Below are positions 15,854 through 18,011 of a DNA stretch of 18,011 nt, piece by piece. The notes beneath the pieces were generated by a model. That model saw nothing but the letters and a program-made list of their open reading frames with translations. It ran no database searches and was not told the origin of the DNA. Origin of the DNA: CAYVVT01 sp964454335. Its GTDB lineage: Bacteria > Fidelibacterota > UBA8477 > JABMPR01. Location of the stretch: positions 1 to 18,011 of the forward strand of contig CAYVVT010000027.1 in assembly GCA_964454335.1 (NCBI GenBank), in the 5' to 3' direction. How positions within the stretch are numbered: the stretch's first letter is position 1; every line of letters begins with the position of its first letter. A program made the translations under genes and the position numbers.

Positions 15854-16951
15854 CTATTCGTAAAAGCTTCTGATCCCCTCGACGACCATTTCCACCTGTT
15901 CAGTCGTAAGATGAGGGAACATGGGTAAAGACAGGACCCCTTCAGCCGCCGTTGAGCTTATCGGGCAGAGATCCTCAAAATCAGGATCACGGAATGCGGG
16001 CTGTCTGAACAGTGGGATCGGATAGTGCACGGCGGATGGAATGCCGGCCTCTCGAAGATGGATCTGCAGTTCGTCGCGGCGTTCTGCAGCGATGGTGTAC
16101 TGCTGATAGATATGTGATCGGTCAGACCGAACTGCTGGTGTCTGGATCGGTACATCGGCGAGCAACTCATCGTAATGTGCGGCTACTCCAAGTCGCATTT
16201 TATTCCATTCATCCAACTTGGGCAGCTTGGCATGAATGATGGCAGCCTGCAGGGCGTCGATGCGCGAATTCATACCGACGATCTCGTGGTAGTAGCGCTT
16301 GGTTGAGCCATGCAGGCGAATTTTGTTCATACGATCCGCGTATTCTGGATCGTTGGTGAACAGTCCACCGGCATCGCCAAAGGCGCCCAGGTTCTTGGCA
16401 GGAAAGAAACTTGTGCAGGACATATGACCGATGTTGCAGGCCATTTGATCCTTGTACCGCGCTCCCAGAGCTTGAGCAGCGTCCTCGATGACCACAATGT
16501 CATGCTTGGCAGCTATCGCCATCAGTTCAGTCATGTCGGATACCTGTCCGTACAGATGTACTGGGATAATGGCCTTGGTTCGCGGGGTAATGGCATCCGC
16601 CAGCCTGCTCACATCCATATTGAAGGTATCCCTCTCGATATCCACGTAAACCGGCTTGGCTCCCAGAACGACGATGGTCTCCGCCGTGGCGGCGAAAGTG
16701 AAGGGCGTTGTGATGATCTCGTCACCCGGTCCCACGCCCATGGCCATCATGGCGATCTGCAGGGCGTCCGTACCGGATGCACATCCATAGGCATACTTGC
16801 ACCCCAGATAATCCTGCAGGGCTTCTTCGAGTCTGGAAACGGTAGCCCCCATGATGAAGGCCTGGGAATCCAATGCCGCTGAAATAGCTGCATCGATATC
16901 AGTCTTACAATCAAGGTACTGGGGTTTGAGATCAACAAGGGGTACGCGCAT
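15854..16951 (-). CDS. DegT/DnrJ/EryC1/StrS sugar aminotransferase (WbpE-like)
   Basis: A 365-residue PLP-dependent aminotransferase acting on nucleotide-linked keto-sugars for surface polysaccharide. The Schiff-base Lys186 lies in SFFPAKNLGAFGD. The PLP-contacting ASGTDALQIAMMAM (58-71) and VIEDAAQALGA (154-164, Asp157) precede it, and the substrate-side PSAVHYPIPLFRQPAF lies near the C-terminus. These segments recall WbpE/WlbC, which aminate UDP-3-keto-GlcNAc uronic acid, so a 3-amino sugar product is plausible. The partner dehydrogenase and acetyltransferase genes are not in the window. It lies downstream of a sugar-phosphate transferase, with 137 bp and a heptamer repeat between them, and 11 bp before serS. 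Confidence 0.92.
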   Translation of the reverse strand: MRVPLVDLKPQYLDCKTDIDAAISAALDSQAFIMGATVSRLEEALQDYLGCKYAYGCASGTDALQIAMMAMGVGPGDEIITTPFTFAATAETIVVLGAKPVYVDIERDTFNMDVSRLADAITPRTKAIIPVHLYGQVSDMTELMAIAAKHDIVVIEDAAQALGARYKDQMACNIGHMSCTSFFPAKNLGAFGDAGGLFTNDPEYADRMNKIRLHGSTKRYYHEIVGMNSRIDALQAAIIHAKLPKLDEWNKMRLGVAAHYDELLADVPIQTPAVRSDRSHIYQQYTIAAERRDELQIHLREAGIPSAVHYPIPLFRQPAFRDPDFEDLCPISSTAAEGVLSLPMFPHLTTEQVEMVVEGIRSFYE

Positions 16952-17053
16952 GAAAAGCCCTTTTGTGCTTAAGATTTAACATGGAGGATTGAACATTCAG
17001 CCATTGTTTGCATCAGAATTACTTGGCTCATGATCGAGGCCGGTTTCACAATC

Positions 17054-17088
17054 CTCAATTCTCAATTCTCAATTCTCAATTTTCAATC
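17054..17088. repeat. Heptanucleotide tandem repeat (CTCAATT)n
   Basis: Four exact copies of CTCAATT (17054-17081) are followed by a degenerate fifth (TTCAATC, 17082-17088). On the coding strand it reads AATTGAG. It begins directly after the stop codon of the sugar transferase gene and lies in the 137-bp gap before the aminotransferase gene. No hairpin or T-run accompanies it. The rest of the gap (16952-17053) shows nothing I can assign. Confidence 0.9.
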
Positions 17089-18011
17089 TTAGCGGCTGCC
17101 TTTGCCACTGAGCATTACATAAAGTGTATAGATCAAAATCTTAAAATCCAGACGCAGCGAAATGTTCTCCAGATAAAACAGATCATACTTCAATTTCAAC
17201 CGGGAGGCTTCCAGGGTGGTGTCATAAGTGTGTTTTACCTGGGCCCAGCCGGTGATGCCCGGTTTGACTCGATGACGCCTTGGATACAGCGGATACAGCT
17301 CGGTGATCTTCTGGACAAAGAAGGGGCGCTCGGGTCTTGGACCGACGAGGCTCATATCATTCTTCAAGACGTTATAGAACTGGGGGATCTCGTCCAGACG
17401 GGCCTTTCTCAGGAAACGCCCGACCCTTGTGATCCGGGGATCCTCCTCGGCCGCCCAGACGGGACCGCTGGTATGTTCAGCATCCTGGACCATGGTTCTG
17501 AATTTGTGGACCTTGAATATCTCGCCGCGACGGCCTACGCGCTCCTGTGAATAGAAGATCGGACCAGATGTATCTGCCTTGATCGCAGCAGCTATGATGA
17601 CCATCAGGGGCGAGCTCAGCGCAAGACCGACCATTGCTACGCTGATATCCAGCACGCGTTTGGCCACTTTCTCCCAGAGAGGCATGAAATCTGGCATGAT
17701 GTCGATGAGTGGTAGGCCATATAGCTGCTGGGTCCGTGCCAGGCCGGAAATGGCATCATACATGTCCGGGTTGGTTTTGATCCCGACGCGTTGATCCTGG
17801 AGCAGTGATATCACATCGATCGTCAGATCATGATGGTCATGGTCCAGGGCCAGAATCACCTCTTCGATATCCTCAGTCTCGATGACCTGCGGCAGATCAT
17901 CTACATTACCTAGAACCGGTAGAATAAATTCCTCCGGTGGCTCCTCACGCTCACCTTCCATGGCGATCACGCCACAGAGACGGTAGCCTGAAACAGGATT
18001 GTCGAGGAACT
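17089..18011 (-). CDS. Polyprenyl-phosphate sugar-phosphate transferase, C-terminal part
   Basis: The reading frame is open to the right edge, so the 5' end is missing and 306 residues are visible. It transfers a sugar phosphate from a nucleotide sugar to undecaprenyl phosphate, the first membrane step of glycan-unit assembly. The visible N-terminal part (FLDNPVSGYRLCGVIAM onward, to about 100) is the end of a Rossmann-like CoA_binding_3-type domain. A membrane helix follows (about 120-143). The catalytic domain has SQERVGRRGEIFKVHKFRTM, then the Asp-Glu dyad in ARLDEIPQFYNVLKNDMSLV (about 203-222), VGPRPERP, and VKPGITGWAQV. This is the large, WbaP-like architecture. The GTG at 17970 is internal, not the start. 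The exact sugar cannot be told. Confidence 0.93.
   Translation of the reverse strand, partial: FLDNPVSGYRLCGVIAMEGEREEPPEEFILPVLGNVDDLPQVIETEDIEEVILALDHDHHDLTIDVISLLQDQRVGIKTNPDMYDAISGLARTQQLYGLPLIDIMPDFMPLWEKVAKRVLDISVAMVGLALSSPLMVIIAAAIKADTSGPIFYSQERVGRRGEIFKVHKFRTMVQDAEHTSGPVWAAEEDPRITRVGRFLRKARLDEIPQFYNVLKNDMSLVGPRPERPFFVQKITELYPLYPRRHRVKPGITGWAQVKHTYDTTLEASRLKLKYDLFYLENISLRLDFKILIYTLYVMLSGKGSR

Noticed and set aside
16952..17053. A small palindrome AAAAGCCCTTTT near the aminotransferase start
   Set aside because: The stem is short and AT-rich with a 2-base loop and no supporting context.
1..18011. tRNA, rRNA, riboswitch, CRISPR, insertion sequence or phage signals
   Set aside because: Gaps between genes are all under about 165 bp and contain no cloverleaf, spaced direct-repeat array, transposase frame or terminal inverted repeats that I could recognise.

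Overview
The window is a compact, gene-dense bacterial chromosome segment with a GC content slightly above 50% by eye. I see no mobile elements, tRNAs, rRNAs or CRISPR. The gene set suggests the FCB superphylum, perhaps a Marinimicrobia-like lineage. It includes a DUF2851 protein, a 31-residue mS38/COX24-like basic protein, a three-domain DsbD, a WalJ-type hydrolase and a secreted S8 peptidase. This placement is an inference from gene content and is not proven. No gene-free stretch exceeds about 165 bp.

Layout from left to right. Bases 1-5089 are all on the minus strand. The transcription order is walJ-like hydrolase, cyclophilin lipoprotein, patatin-like hydrolase, DsbD, then a secreted subtilisin-like protease cut by the left edge. 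The first four are tightly packed (a 4-bp ATGA overlap, then 5-bp and 14-bp gaps) and look like one envelope and secretion-quality operon. Bases 5254-7188 hold the only plus-strand genes: a GNAT-like acetyltransferase, a monofunctional proline dehydrogenase and a small CoA-binding protein, probably co-transcribed. They run convergently into nadK.

Bases 7238-12653 are minus-strand again. A block of mltD-like lytic transglycosylase, sppA and an HU/IHF gene is followed by a tiny gene for an mS38/COX24-like basic protein. That gene appears to have its own promoter, a strong ribosome binding site and a strong intrinsic terminator. After it come xseA, xseB and nadK. Bases 12742-18011, also minus-strand, hold a polyprenyl-phosphate sugar-phosphate transferase (cut by the right edge), a WbpE-like sugar aminotransferase, serS, plsC and a DUF2851 gene. 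This looks like the end of a surface-glycan locus running into housekeeping genes.

I did not find a clear new multi-gene system. The most notable item is the 31-residue putative ribosomal protein, which is easily missed because of its size. Its terminator ends only about 5 bp before the xseA start codon.
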